DNA of 64,000 bases, taken from Melampsora larici-populina 98AG31. Lineage: Eukaryota > Basidiomycota > Pucciniomycetes > Pucciniales > Melampsoraceae. The DNA lies in the NCBI RefSeq assembly GCF_000204055.1, contig NW_006768772.1:663292-727291 (forward strand). Reading direction: 5' to 3'. This document shows, piece after piece, positions 12,901 through 23,451 of this stretch (its first letter is position 1; each line of letters starts with the position of its first letter). Under the pieces are notes generated by a model. It had not been told where the DNA came from. It worked only from the letters and a program-made list of their open reading frames with translations, and made no database searches. The translations under genes were made by a program, and so were the position numbers.

Positions 12901-13562
12901 CGAATTATAACACGTAGTAATGTAGAAAGTTCTTCTTTTATTACAAGGTCAACATAATGATACTTGAAATCTATTCTGATCAGGTGACTCGGTCAAAGCG
13001 TTGAGGACGGGAGTACAGCAAATTATCGGAGAGTTGATGGATATTTGCTTTTTCACGAAGAATCTCATAAGGAAAATTTATAGGCAATCGTGATATTCAT
13101 CAAGTTGGACCATGGCAAAGTCAGTGCCGTTGGTCTGATACATGGTAGATTGATTATCCATGACAAAGACCAGGGATTGATTATGAAAGAAGGAGATTTT
13201 TGAGTGGATAAATGGCAAAAAGGTATAGATGAGTTATAAATGTTCAAGATGTTTGATTAGTTTTGAAAGGTCAAGCTCAAGTCACCACGAGCAAAAAATT
13301 CTTTTCACTATGCTCAAGTTTGCAACCGGAGCCGGAGAATGACGAACATTATCTTGCCGAGTCCAGACCATAGATCATCAACATGGTACTTCACTGCCAT
13401 CGAGTTACTCTGGTGAATATTCACGCCTATTCACATTCAAAATGCTTATCTTATCAAACGTCATCATACTCATGAACTCGCGCCAGGTCGCACAGGGTAT
13501 CAGTCCTACGACCTTAGTGTTTCCTGAGGGCTGCGATATTTATCTTCCCCCTACTGGCCCAA
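9905..13562. other. no recognisable gene
   Basis: Less AT-rich than the sequence to the left. Short overlapping ORFs occur on both strands (for example 11974-12249 minus and 12128-12427 plus) but none has a recognisable domain or a consistent splice chain. Confidence 0.4.
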
Positions 13563-13570
13563 TATAAATA
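13563..13570 (+). promoter_or_regulatory. TATA box upstream of the 13791 micro-ORF
   Basis: TATAAATA followed by about 220 bp of strongly C/T-rich leader up to the ATG at 13791. This pattern is typical of well-expressed fungal genes. The same arrangement precedes the gene at 9353. Confidence 0.4.
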
Positions 13571-13790
13571 CCGCCGCATCTGTCTTCGTTCCCGTTCCTC
13601 ATCCATTTCAATTCTGTCTCCTAAAACATCTAATTCTTGAACGGTCAAACATACTCATAACTATACCACCATCTTGAGCTCTTTCTTCTAACTCAAATAA
13701 CATCTTGACGTTTTATACCTCATCTATACCCATTTACCATATCTCCACTCAAACATCTCCTTCTTTCATAATCAATCCCCGGTCTTTGTC

Positions 13791-13989
13791 ATGGATAATC
13801 AATATACCATGTATCAGACCAACGGCACTGACTTTGCCACGGTCCGACTAGGTGAATATCAAGATTCCTCAAGTATTTTCTTTCTTTAAACGTCTTGTCT
13901 AATCCTTGACCTTGGGGCTTTTACTCTTCTCTTCTTCAGGGCGATTACCGGAATTAACAGACGATAATAGTTACATTTCGTTTGCTTAA
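13791..13989 (+). CDS. possible 36-residue micro-protein, two exons
   Basis: No family recognised. The first ATG after the TATA box and pyrimidine leader opens a frame of 20 codons plus one base (13791-13851), followed by GTGAAT. An 88-bp intron ends at TTCAG (13939). Exon 2 (13940-13989) continues in phase for 15 codons to TAA, giving a 36-residue polar, tyrosine-containing peptide. The promoter layout is much better than the ORF, so this may instead be an upstream ORF or a non-coding transcript. The following T-rich sequence to about 14480 showed no further coding exon. Confidence 0.3.
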
Positions 13990-16888
13990 CAAATTATTAC
14001 TTATTCATGTTTTCTGATTCTTGAACGTTTCTTGGTGTTTCTTTACCAGACGACCGTCACTTTATTCGAGTCAGGCTATTTGGCAAAGACGCTCGTCCTG
14101 CATGTGTTTGGTCGTTTTTGATTATGAGTTGTGAGCCTTGTCATATCTCTTTTCGTCGATGTTTTTGATTTTTGACTGATGATTGGGCAAAACATTCTTT
14201 TGCATTCTGCGTAAGCAGTATTCATTCACATGCTTTGCTTTATATGCTTCGGTATCTTGATATTATCTCCAGGGATGTTCATTAAATCATTTTATAAGGT
14301 CAAAGAAAGGTCTAAATAAGATATCTCATCAATTCTAACATTGTCTTGCTGTCTGTCAAAAGGAGGTTCACAAATTATGTATACGGGATCGTCGTGATTG
14401 TATTTCGTTGATTATTTGTCTTCCTTTGTTCTCCCCCCCTTCGCCCACCGAAAATTACCAAAACTCAAACCGTTGCTTTATATTATGATTTTTTGATTCG
14501 TTTTCTTTCTGACATTCAAACGTATGTAGCTTCGCTCGAGAAACCCTCGGGGTTCTCAACAGTTTTTTGCCATGGATCTTGCTACTTAGTCTTCACCTCG
14601 TTATGGTCCTTTTCCTTTGTTTTGCCCTGGCACTCGATTGAATCATGCTGTGCGCTATTGCTAAGTGAGCGAGTTCCGCAGCTCTGAAGCTACACCCACA
14701 ATCTCAACGTGGTTTATTGAACCATCTGGAGGTGATGTCTCTACAGACCTTCTTCACTGATTTACGACACAAATCAAGCTTCGTTGCAGGATTCTTGAGG
14801 CCGCAGCTCCGCCGGCCAAGCTTTCTTTGCAGCCCTGAAAAGAAGAATATCATCCAACTTCCTCATCAATTTTGAGCTCTCCATTGATGTTGTTTGAAAT
14901 CCATCATGGGTCGCAAATTAAATCAACACGGTTGCCTGTTATTGCTGATCAAATTGAAGAACAACATCACATTGAGCTCTCATAGGCACTGAACCACAGC
15001 TTGTATAAAATGGAGCTCTTTGGGAGTCTCTTTCTCTACTTTGACTATCAAATATTTATTTTCATCTCCATGCCATTGATAACTCTCATATCAGCCTATA
15101 GTCCTGATGAGATGCTTAACCCTGGTCATCCTCCTTGTCACCTGCCCTCAAAAAAGTACAAGGAAAAATCACCCACCTATGTTTACAAGCTGGTATCTCT
15201 TTCCTGACATGACTAGTTTGATCAATTGAGCTTACTTTTCAAATAAACTTGGTAGCCTATCAAACCAAGTGAAACTCTAATGTTGACTTTAATTTTTAAC
15301 ATCTTCAAGTTTATACCAAGTAATTTTATTAGACTATGAGATTTATCCATCAATATTATACCTTCTTGATCATCTTTTATTGACACTGGATCATTTTCTA
15401 TGAATACAGGCCTCTCTGAGCTCTGTTTGTAAAGTTTGACATTCTTCAATTGTCAATCTTACCACAGGACATTGATATTGAGGTCTGAATACATCATCCT
15501 TCCAATTATGTAGAATTATTTCTGCACATTTTGAATTGGGAATCAAGATTGTTTGAAAATAAAATGGTATGACAGCTCTAGATCAAGATTTATAAATCAA
15601 TCTTAATCTGATCAATCTTGTATATGATGAACTCTTGAGAACCGGTCCTGAATCAGCTTCTCTGCTTTTGTTTTGTCTAAACAATTCACAAATTCTATTA
15701 GGATCCGATACCTTGAATAAAGATCCATTAATTTTGCTCATCCTATATTCCTTCCTTGTTTATTTTCCTGAGTGATTTTTGAATTTTAAACAACAAAAAA
15801 CTTTGCTTTTCCTAGTAAGATGATTTCAGTCTTTTAGTCATCATTCAATCAAGATGAAATACTGAGATGGTCTTCAAGCCACATGTATAAGTTGGTTTTC
15901 TTTTGAGATCATATGGTTGTGATAGTTTTTCAGTCTCAAAAAATGGAAATGGCCAATATTTGGGTTTGTTTCCTTGCAGTTTTAATGTTGTTAGTGTATG
16001 GACTTCGCAAGGGAAGAGAGATGAGAGAAGGCTAATGAGCTCCTTTTAGTATCAAGTAGGCTTGCATCATGAGGAGCAATAACATCTGCTCAAGAGCATA
16101 CATACAAGATGTGTGGTTTAACATGTATAACCATATGTAGAGTAGCCTTATACGGCTCATAACAGTTAGTTAGTGAAATTATTCATGGTGTTACTCATGG
16201 ATAAGCCTCATATAGTCTCAGCATTCATGTGGGCACACCTTTTGGGAACCCCAAGGCATAGGTGCAAGGGTGAAAACTTGAAATAAGGGGTGGGTCTGCC
16301 ACAGATTCCGCTTCAAGCTTTTTGTTCCATTCTTGGAATTTCTTCTGCTGTTATTACACCCCTATAAGATTCTAAAGGAGGAGTCTTCACTGGGCAAGGT
16401 GGGTTGGGAGCAAAGCTCCAAAGGGTAATCTAAAACCCAGCTGTCAATTCCAAAAGACTAGCTCTAACCAAAGGTATTTGTTGAATCAGTTCCTACTATA
16501 AAGATGAGAACACAAGGAGTGGAATAAGACAGCAAGTGATGAAAGGATGTGCTCACCTAGCTCCAAGCTAAGGTACTTGGTGAAGAAAGGGCTCTTCCTG
16601 GAGCTAGGTGTGTGATGACTATAATAACTCAGACCTGTCTACAACCATAATGACTTGTACCTCTATGTAACCCTTACATACCCATCCCCCCCAATCATGC
16701 CAAAGGACAAGATCCAGAGGATTTCTGAGTGGATTATACTAACTCCAAGCTTTGGCAAAAAAAGGATGGGATTTTTCATGTATGCAACTAAAACAATTTT
16801 GCAATTACATCATTGGAGGCAATCACTAACACTGCAGGTGTTGAAGGCCCTTTGTTGGGGATGTCTTCTCAAAAGACTAAGTTACAAG
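13990..16888. other. no recognisable gene
   Basis: AT-rich, only short domain-free ORFs. The right part is the pre-insertion target of the LTR retrotransposon; positions 16889-16893 (TTCAC) are the left copy of its target duplication. Confidence 0.5.
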
Positions 16889-16893
16889 TTCAC

Positions 16894-17082
16894 TGTTACG
16901 ATCCTCAAGAGGCATGTAACTGTTAGTGAAATACCGGGTAGTAGATGTCACAGACACGAGATTAGACTATGTTGTACAAACCACAGTTGTCTTTTCTCTT
17001 TCTTCTTCATACGACAATCTGCATAGCTTATTAGACACCCAACCTTGATCCCCGCCGAGAACCCCACACCGAGGCCTTAACA
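16894..17082 (+). repeat. 5' LTR
   Basis: Begins TGTTACG and ends TTAACA. It is identical to the 3' LTR except for one transition. The probable RNA start is ATACGACAAT at 17009, which would make 16894-17008 U3 and the rest R plus U5. Confidence 0.96.
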
Positions 17083-17083
17083 T

Positions 17084-17093
17084 ATTGTCGTAT
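17084..17093 (+). promoter_or_regulatory. self-priming primer-binding site
   Basis: ATTGTCGTAT, one base after the 5' LTR, is the exact reverse complement of ATACGACAAT inside the LTR at 17009-17018. No tRNA-type PBS beginning TGG was seen here. In Tf1 and sushi-like elements the 5' end of the RNA folds back onto such a site and primes minus-strand synthesis. The complementarity is seen directly; its use as primer is inferred. Confidence 0.75.
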
Positions 17094-17412
17094 CTACAAC
17101 AAGCGGGCATCAACAGATCAGAAGAACTAGAATCAGAAACTTTAAGAATTGAAATTGAACTCGAATAAGATTAGAAACAACAAGAAGGATAGATTAGATT
17201 ATATTTAGAAAATCATTGAACTGAAACTTTATACTTGATATTGAACGCACCACTGAAGATTAACACCGAACTACCTCCGCAGAACTCTATCGATCACGTC
17301 TCCCTCATACAGATCTCCCTTGCTCGACGACGACGATCCGGATAGTGATCGTGAGGAATCCTTTGTCGACACCAACCAAGCACCACCTGTCACTGAAATT
17401 ACGGTCGATGAG

Positions 17413-18474
17413 ATGGAGGAAATCCAGCGTCAGTTAACTGAACTCCAGAATTCATTAGCCGGAGAACGTCGCCTTCGAGAACAAGCCGAAGCCCGCAGTA
17501 GACAGGCGGAAGAGCGATTAGCCGCTATCGAGTCTTCTCGTAACACTACTTCGCATACCTTCACTAATGCGGGGAATGCAGCACCTCCTACAGTGCCACA
17601 ACACGAGACGACCCCAAATCCCAAAGGGCCTAAGGTCGCCACGCCCGACAAGTTCGATGGCAATCGAGGTGGCCCAGCTGAAGTCTTTGCCAGCCAAGTC
17701 CAACTGTATATGTTGGCACACCCTCATCTATTCCCCACCGACCGTACTAAGGTCGTATTCGCGCTATCATACCTCACAGGTACTGCGAGTTCATGGGCCC
17801 AACCGATGATGACAGAGTTACTTGACGACTCCACTGCCCATTTAGTCACGTTTGACCGGTTCGTGCGTAACTTTAAAGCGATGTATTTCGACACCGAAAA
17901 GAAGTCGAAGGCGGAGAAGGCATTACGATCCCTTACCCAGAAATCCACTGTCGCAGCGTACACCTATGAGTTTAACTTACACGCTGCTAACACAGGCTGG
18001 GAAGTGCCTACACTGATCAGCCAGTTTGAACAAGGCCTGAAACGAGACATAAGAGTAGCTATGGTACTAGTTCAAGATGAGTTCACTTCAGTAGAGCAAA
18101 TAGCCAACCTCGCGATCAAACTGGACAACAAAATCCACGGTACAGCAGACACTTCAACCACTGTATCAACACCAGCTCGAGACCCCAATGCGATGGACAT
18201 CTCATCTTCGTTTACTCGACTATCCGATGAAGAACAATCTCATCGTTTACGTACTGGTGCTTGTTTCAAATGTGCTGCACGAGGCCACCGTGCCAATGCT
18301 TGTCCTGGTAGAACGGGTGATCGTAGAGGAAGAGGAAATGGGGGTTACAGTAGTCGCATTGCTGATTTAGAGGTGAAGCTAGCTGCTTTGAATGATAGTA
18401 GGAATGAAGTGAAGGATCGGGCAGAGGGTTCTAGTCGTAGTGATGTTTCAAAAAATGGAGGCGCTCAAGCTTGA
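17413..18474 (+). CDS. gag: Gag capsid/nucleocapsid polyprotein
   Basis: Structural protein of the retrotransposon, forming the cytoplasmic virus-like particle and binding its RNA. The first in-frame ATG is at 17413, although the frame is open from 17320 (acidic, no ATG). The N-terminus is a predicted coiled coil with repeated QLTELQ and EQAEARSRQAEERL heptads. A capsid-like retrotrans_gag region follows (motifs FDGNRG and YLTGTASSWAQ). Near residue 284 there is one CCHC zinc knuckle, CFKCAARGHRANAC, followed by an Arg/Gly-rich tail. About 353 residues from the ATG, normal for gypsy Gag. The stop (TGA, 18472-18474) overlaps the upstream part of the pol frame, which lies at -1. A slippery heptamer just before the stop probably joins the two products. 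Confidence 0.93.
   Translation: MEEIQRQLTELQNSLAGERRLREQAEARSRQAEERLAAIESSRNTTSHTFTNAGNAAPPTVPQHETTPNPKGPKVATPDKFDGNRGGPAEVFASQVQLYMLAHPHLFPTDRTKVVFALSYLTGTASSWAQPMMTELLDDSTAHLVTFDRFVRNFKAMYFDTEKKSKAEKALRSLTQKSTVAAYTYEFNLHAANTGWEVPTLISQFEQGLKRDIRVAMVLVQDEFTSVEQIANLAIKLDNKIHGTADTSTTVSTPARDPNAMDISSSFTRLSDEEQSHRLRTGACFKCAARGHRANACPGRTGDRRGRGNGGYSSRIADLEVKLAALNDSRNEVKDRAEGSSRSDVSKNGGAQA
18450..18456 (+). promoter_or_regulatory. putative -1 ribosomal frameshift site
   Basis: A AAA AAT sits in the gag frame with the X XXY YYZ arrangement (zero-frame codons AAA at 18451 and AAT at 18454). A -1 slip leads directly into the open pol frame, five codons before the gag stop. The pol frame has no ATG until 18498, inside the N-terminal part of Pol. 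The downstream stimulatory structure was not modelled. Confidence 0.6.
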
Positions 18475-21400
18475 CGGTTGTGCCTAGCTTGAGCAGTATG
18501 GATTTGGGTGCTTCAATAGCTCTAGGAACTAGCACTGTTGTAACTTGCAATACGAGCGACCCACGCTTATTCCTCTCAGTTACCTTTTCCCTGACCCAAA
18601 ATCCACGCGCCACACCATCGTATTACCCATCAGCCCGCCTCCTGATTGATTCAGGTGCCACCCACAATGTGTTGGGAGAATCATTTGCAAGAAAAGCCGA
18701 TATCTTACACCTAGGAGTGAGCACTTCACGCGACATCACAGGATTCAATGGTTCAAGATCAAGATCTTCACATGAACTGGACCTCTACCTCGAACGCGAC
18801 ACCCAACCCACCAACTTCATCATCACCGACCTTAAGAATACGTATGACGGTATCCTAGGCATTCCATGGATCCGCGCGAACAGTCACAGGATTGACTGGA
18901 GTAGTGGTATCATCACCACAGCTAATGTTTTTGCTGCCTCCACAGTAGTGGAGTCGTCTGGACCATCAAAACCCTCCAAGGATCCCAAGTTGGAACACCC
19001 GAGGGACGCTAGGTACCGTGACGAGGGGATGTGTGTTACTGATAACACGTTAACATCCCCGCAGAGTGAGTCTTTTAATCTATTACCTCAATCAGATTCA
19101 CCCGAAGGTGTTGGCAAGCATGATTCTCTTCTACAACAGCTAGAATCCAGTACGACAAACAACGAATACAACCTCACCGAAGGCACGATTACACACTCTA
19201 ACCTGTTAACGCCCGACATCAAGACTCAAACTGAAGGAGACTGCATTGCGGCTGATGATCCAGCCTTGTCTACGCCGAAACATAACCCTGAAGGTCCACT
19301 GGAGGAGCCCACAGGGCACGCAAGGCAACATGACGAGGGGGCGTGTATTGTAAAAAGTACACATAAGCCCCCGCAATGTGAGTTCGACTCGTCTCATCTC
19401 AACCCATCCCCCGTATCAGCTGGCAAGCCTTTTCTTTCCCTAAATAACAGTCCCACCGAAATCAGCTCCTTGAAAGCCTCGTGGTCGACTTCTGCTCGTC
19501 TAGCAGCCGATGAAAAAAAGAACATACCCACTAAATCAGTGGAAGAGCTAGTACCAACAGCTTATCATCGGTATATCCGCATGTTTCAGAAATCCAATGC
19601 TCAATGCCTACCACCTCGAAGAAAATATGACTTCAAAGTAGAGCTGGTAGAAGGAGCGCAACCTCAAGCTAGCAGGATAATACCATTATCCCCAGCTGAA
19701 ACTCAGACTTTAGACAAAATGATAAACACTGGCCTGGCAAATGGTACTATCAGACGTACAACCTCACCCTGGGCAGCTCCGGTGCTCTTCACCGGGAAAA
19801 AAGATGGAAATCTAAGACCCTGCTTCGACTACCGTAAACTGAACGCCGTGACGGTTAAGAACAAATATCCGCTGCCCTTAACCATGGATCTGGTGGACAG
19901 TCTCCTCGACGCTGACAAGTACACCAAACTGGACTTACGGAATGCATACGGTAACCTACAAGTAGCTGAAGGAGACGAGGATAAACTCGCCTTCATCTGC
20001 AGAGCAGGTCAGTTTGCCCCCCTGACAATGCCTTTTGGACCAACGGGAGCTCCTGGATACTTCCAGTATTTCATGCAAGACATACTGCTCCAACATATTG
20101 GAAAAGACGCGGCTGCCTTTTTAGACAATATTATGATCTATACAAAAAAGGGGGTGCGGCACGAAAATGTTGTATTACAGATACTAGAGATCCTTGATAA
20201 ACACCAACTATGGCTTAAACCAGAGAAGTGCGAATTCTCAAAATCAGAAGTCGAGTACTTAGGCCTGGTCATATCACGCAACAAGATCAAGATGGATCCT
20301 ACTAAAGTAAGAGCCGTATCCGAGTGGCCAGCCCCAAGAAACGTCACCGAGCTCCAACGATTCATTGGATTTGCAAATTTTTATCGAAGATTCATCAGCC
20401 ATTTCTCACAGACAACCAGACCCCTGCATAATCTGACACGCCATAAAACGCCTTACTTATGGGATGACGAGTGCAAGAAATCATTTGAAGAATTGAAGAA
20501 TGCTTTCACGTCAGCACCGGTTTTGAAGATTGCAAATCCATACAAACCTTTTGTACTGGAATGTGACTGTTCCGATTTTGCAATTGGCGCCGTACTATCC
20601 CAAATCAGCGAGGACGACAATGAACTACATCCAGTTGCATACTTATCCAGATCATTGGCACAGGCGGAACGGAATTATGAAATATTTGATAAGGAACTCC
20701 TTGCTATTGTGGCGTCTTTTAAAGAGTGGAGGCACTACTTAGAAGGAAACCCGAATAGATTGGACGTCATAGTATATACGGACCACCGCAATCTTGAATC
20801 ATTCATGACTACCAAACAATTAACCCGACGCCAAGCTAGATGGGCCGAGACTCTAGGATGCTTTGATTTTCAAATTAAATTCCGCCCAGGACAACAAGCC
20901 GCTAAACCAGATGCACTGTCAAGAAGACCAGACCTAGCGCCAACTCATGACGAAAAATTAACTTTTGGTCAACTGCTTAGACCGGAAAACATCACACCCG
21001 ACACTTTTCAACCCGAGGTTGCAAGTATTGAATCTTGTTTTGAGAACGAGGAGATTGAACTACCAGATGCAGAGCATTGGTTCGAAGTAGATGTCTTGGG
21101 AGTAAACAATGAGACACCAACCGACCCCATCCTCAACGACGAAGATATCATAGGCCTAATCAGAAAGACTACTAATGATGATCCAAGACTGAAGGAACTT
21201 ATACAAGCAATTTCCAATCCCATATCTACAGCAATACGTCAAAAAACGGCCAACTATAGAGTACATGATGGAATAGTGTATAATCAAGGGCGAATCGAAG
21301 TGCCAAACAACAACGAGATCAAACGCCAAATCCTACGCAGTCGCCACGATAGTCTACTAGCGGGACACCCGGGCAGGGCGAAGACACTTAGTTTAGTGAA

Positions 21401-22625
21401 GAGAAGCTTCACGTGGCCAAGCCAGAAAGCGTACACAAACAAATATGTAGATGGATGTGATTCTTGCCTACGAAACAAATCAAGTACTCAAAAGCCATTT
21501 GGATCTCTCGAGCCTCTACCAGTACCAGCGGGACCATGGGTCGACATCAGCTACGATTTGATTACCGGACTGCCACTTTCCAACGGAAAAGACAGTATAC
21601 TCACAGTAGTCGATCGCCTCACGAAAATGAGCCATTTTATTCCATGCAACGAATCCATGACAGCAGAAACATTAGCAGACTTAATGGTGAAATTTGTATG
21701 GAAATTACATGGCACCCCCAGAACTATCACATCGGATAGAGGGAGCATCTTCATTTCTCAGATCACAAAGGAACTGGATAAGAGACTAGGCATTCGATTA
21801 CAACCTTCCACAGCATACCACCCGCGCACCGATGGTCAGTCCGAAATTGTCAACAAAGTTGTAGAGCAGTACCTTCGACACTTTGTCAACTACCGACAGG
21901 ACAACTGGGAGACTCTCTTACCAATCGCCGAATTCTCGTACAATAACAAGGACCACGCTTCGACAGGAGTCTCGCCGTTCAAAGCAAACTATGGGTATAA
22001 TCCTAGTTTCAGTGGTATCCCCTCCGCAGAACAATGTATACCTTCAGTAGAGAAAAGACTGACAGAACTAATCAATGTACAATCGGAACTGACTGAGTGT
22101 TTGAAGACAGCACAGGAAGAGATGAAAATTCAGTTCGACAAGGGCATCCGCTCAACCCCCGATTGGAAGATTGGCGACCAGGTTTGGCTCAACAACAAGA
22201 ACCTTTCGACGACAAGGCCTAGTCCTAAATTAGATCATAAGTGGATGGGTCCTTTTAACATCTCCAAGAAAATATCAAGATCCGCATATGAGCTGACTTT
22301 ACCTACGTCAATGAGGGGTATACACCCAGTATTCCATGTCTCTCTACTTAGGAAACACGAAACAGACGGTATTGAAGGTCGTCAGGAATCCGAACCGCAG
22401 CCAACAATCATGGAAGGAAATGAAGAATGGGAAGTATTAGAAATATTAGACTGTAGAAAAAGGTATAGGAAGAAGGAATATTTAGTCAGCTGGAAAGGGT
22501 TTGGAACTGAACACAATTCATGGGAACCTGAGGAAAATTTATCAAATAGCAAAGATTTAGTGAATGAATTCAACATAAAATTCCCAAATGCAGCAAGTAA
22601 ATACAAAAGGACAAGGAGAAAATGA
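18471..22625 (+). CDS. pol: Pol polyprotein: protease, RT, RNase H, integrase, chromodomain
   Basis: Enzyme polyprotein that copies the element's RNA and integrates the cDNA. The frame is open for 1384 codons; numbering here starts at 18471, the first in-frame ATG is at 18498, and translation is probably by -1 frameshift from gag. Domains in order: aspartic protease (LLIDSGAT, Asp60); a long Ser/Pro/Thr-rich linker; reverse transcriptase (PFGPTGAPGYFQ and FLDNIMIY near residue 550); RNase H (ECDCSDFAIGAVLSQ, YTDHRN); integrase with an HHCC zinc finger (RHDSLLAGH, CDSCLRNK) and a DDE core (Asp in DISYDLITG, Asp in SDRG, Glu in GQSEIVNK); and a C-terminal chromodomain from about residue 1319 (EWEVLEIL, YLVSWKGF, SWEPEENL) that presumably guides integration to marked chromatin. 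Oddity: the RT box reads FLDN where the family has two Asp. All other catalytic residues are present and no frame is broken. Confidence 0.96.
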   Translation: MTVVPSLSSMDLGASIALGTSTVVTCNTSDPRLFLSVTFSLTQNPRATPSYYPSARLLIDSGATHNVLGESFARKADILHLGVSTSRDITGFNGSRSRSSHELDLYLERDTQPTNFIITDLKNTYDGILGIPWIRANSHRIDWSSGIITTANVFAASTVVESSGPSKPSKDPKLEHPRDARYRDEGMCVTDNTLTSPQSESFNLLPQSDSPEGVGKHDSLLQQLESSTTNNEYNLTEGTITHSNLLTPDIKTQTEGDCIAADDPALSTPKHNPEGPLEEPTGHARQHDEGACIVKSTHKPPQCEFDSSHLNPSPVSAGKPFLSLNNSPTEISSLKASWSTSARLAADEKKNIPTKSVEELVPTAYHRYIRMFQKSNAQCLPPRRKYDFKVELVEGAQPQASRIIPLSPAETQTLDKMINTGLANGTIRRTTSPWAAPVLFTGKKDGNLRPCFDYRKLNAVTVKNKYPLPLTMDLVDSLLDADKYTKLDLRNAYGNLQVAEGDEDKLAFICRAGQFAPLTMPFGPTGAPGYFQYFMQDILLQHIGKDAAAFLDNIMIYTKKGVRHENVVLQILEILDKHQLWLKPEKCEFSKSEVEYLGLVISRNKIKMDPTKVRAVSEWPAPRNVTELQRFIGFANFYRRFISHFSQTTRPLHNLTRHKTPYLWDDECKKSFEELKNAFTSAPVLKIANPYKPFVLECDCSDFAIGAVLSQISEDDNELHPVAYLSRSLAQAERNYEIFDKELLAIVASFKEWRHYLEGNPNRLDVIVYTDHRNLESFMTTKQLTRRQARWAETLGCFDFQIKFRPGQQAAKPDALSRRPDLAPTHDEKLTFGQLLRPENITPDTFQPEVASIESCFENEEIELPDAEHWFEVDVLGVNNETPTDPILNDEDIIGLIRKTTNDDPRLKELIQAISNPISTAIRQKTANYRVHDGIVYNQGRIEVPNNNEIKRQILRSRHDSLLAGHPGRAKTLSLVKRSFTWPSQKAYTNKYVDGCDSCLRNKSSTQKPFGSLEPLPVPAGPWVDISYDLITGLPLSNGKDSILTVVDRLTKMSHFIPCNESMTAETLADLMVKFVWKLHGTPRTITSDRGSIFISQITKELDKRLGIRLQPSTAYHPRTDGQSEIVNKVVEQYLRHFVNYRQDNWETLLPIAEFSYNNKDHASTGVSPFKANYGYNPSFSGIPSAEQCIPSVEKRLTELINVQSELTECLKTAQEEMKIQFDKGIRSTPDWKIGDQVWLNNKNLSTTRPSPKLDHKWMGPFNISKKISRSAYELTLPTSMRGIHPVFHVSLLRKHETDGIEGRQESEPQPTIMEGNEEWEVLEILDCRKRYRKKEYLVSWKGFGTEHNSWEPEENLSNSKDLVNEFNIKFPNAASKYKRTRRK

Positions 22626-22707
22626 GAGAGGGCAAGCTTTTTCCCACTGGGTTTTTTAACGCTGCCCGTGGAAGGAACGCAGAACTTGCAAGAGGGAGTT
22701 TGGGCGT

Positions 22708-22717
22708 AAAAAGGGGG
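22708..22717 (+). promoter_or_regulatory. polypurine tract
   Basis: AAAAAGGGGG, four bases (ATAA) before the 3' LTR, fits the plus-strand primer of gypsy elements. The 82-bp stretch between the pol stop and this tract (22626-22707) shows nothing else. Confidence 0.7.
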
Positions 22718-22721
22718 ATAA

Positions 22722-22910
22722 TGTTACGATCCTCAAGAGACATGTAACTGTTAGTGAAATACCGGGTAGTAGATGTCACAGACACGAGATTAGACTATGT
22801 TGTACAAACCACAGTTGTCTTTTCTCTTTCTTCTTCATACGACAATCTGCATAGCTTATTAGACACCCAACCTTGATCCCCGCCGAGAACCCCACACCGA
22901 GGCCTTAACA
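22722..22910 (+). repeat. 3' LTR
   Basis: 189 bp, one mismatch to the 5' LTR. Followed by TTCAC, the right copy of the target duplication. Confidence 0.96.
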
Positions 22911-22915
22911 TTCAC

Positions 22916-23450
22916 ATAAATGTTGATAATATCAAGATGACCTCTTAGATTGAGATGGATATTCAAGCTCAAAACTCAAGAGGAGTCTCTACAGTCAAAA
23001 TCACCCTGTCAACATTTTTCACATCATTTTGCCCATTTCTTATTTTTTTGAGATTTTGTGTACATACTCAAAAAGCACTCCCTTGCACGCCCATTATGGG
23101 TGCTGTCAATAAGTGTGCTTATTGAGCAAGGTAAGAGCTTTAATAAGAGGTATCTTCTTATTAAAGATTACACTAATGAAGAGACAGTGACTCTAGCAAT
23201 CAAGAATCAAGTAAACAGAGTATTAAAAGGATATCAAGGACGTGGCTATTACTAACTGCAGAGGGTTATCACTGGAAAGTGATCAGGCTTCAAAGAGGAA
23301 TAGGGACATCAAAAATTTGCTTTTAATAATGTTGAAAACTTGGTAATATGATTGAAGGTAAGGAACAAAAGAAATAAGACAAAAGCAAGGGTTTATATAC
23401 CCATCAGAACAAGAGTGACACACACAGTAAACAGTAAAAAACCACATCAT
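22916..23450. other. no recognisable gene
   Basis: AT-rich sequence with only short ORFs of no recognisable kind. Confidence 0.5.
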
Positions 23451-23451
23451 A

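Larger units (their letters stand above)
16894..22910 (+). mobile_element. complete Ty3/gypsy chromovirus LTR retrotransposon
   Basis: A 6017-bp element with 189-bp direct LTRs (16894-17082 and 22722-22910) that differ at one site only (G/A in CAAGAGRCATG). TTCAC flanks it at 16889-16893 and 22911-22915 as a perfect 5-bp target duplication. Order: LTR, self-priming PBS, gag, pol (protease, RT, RNase H, integrase, chromodomain), polypurine tract, LTR. The chromodomain places it in the chromoviruses, and the self-complementary PBS points to the Tf1/sushi-like branch. Near-identical LTRs and uninterrupted ORFs indicate a very recent insertion. The second catalytic Asp of RT is replaced by Asn (20127-20129), so this copy may be unable to reverse-transcribe by itself. 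Confidence 0.97.

Noticed and set aside
17430..17963. Several ORFs opposite gag
   Set aside because: Shadow frames of the retrotransposon coding strand.
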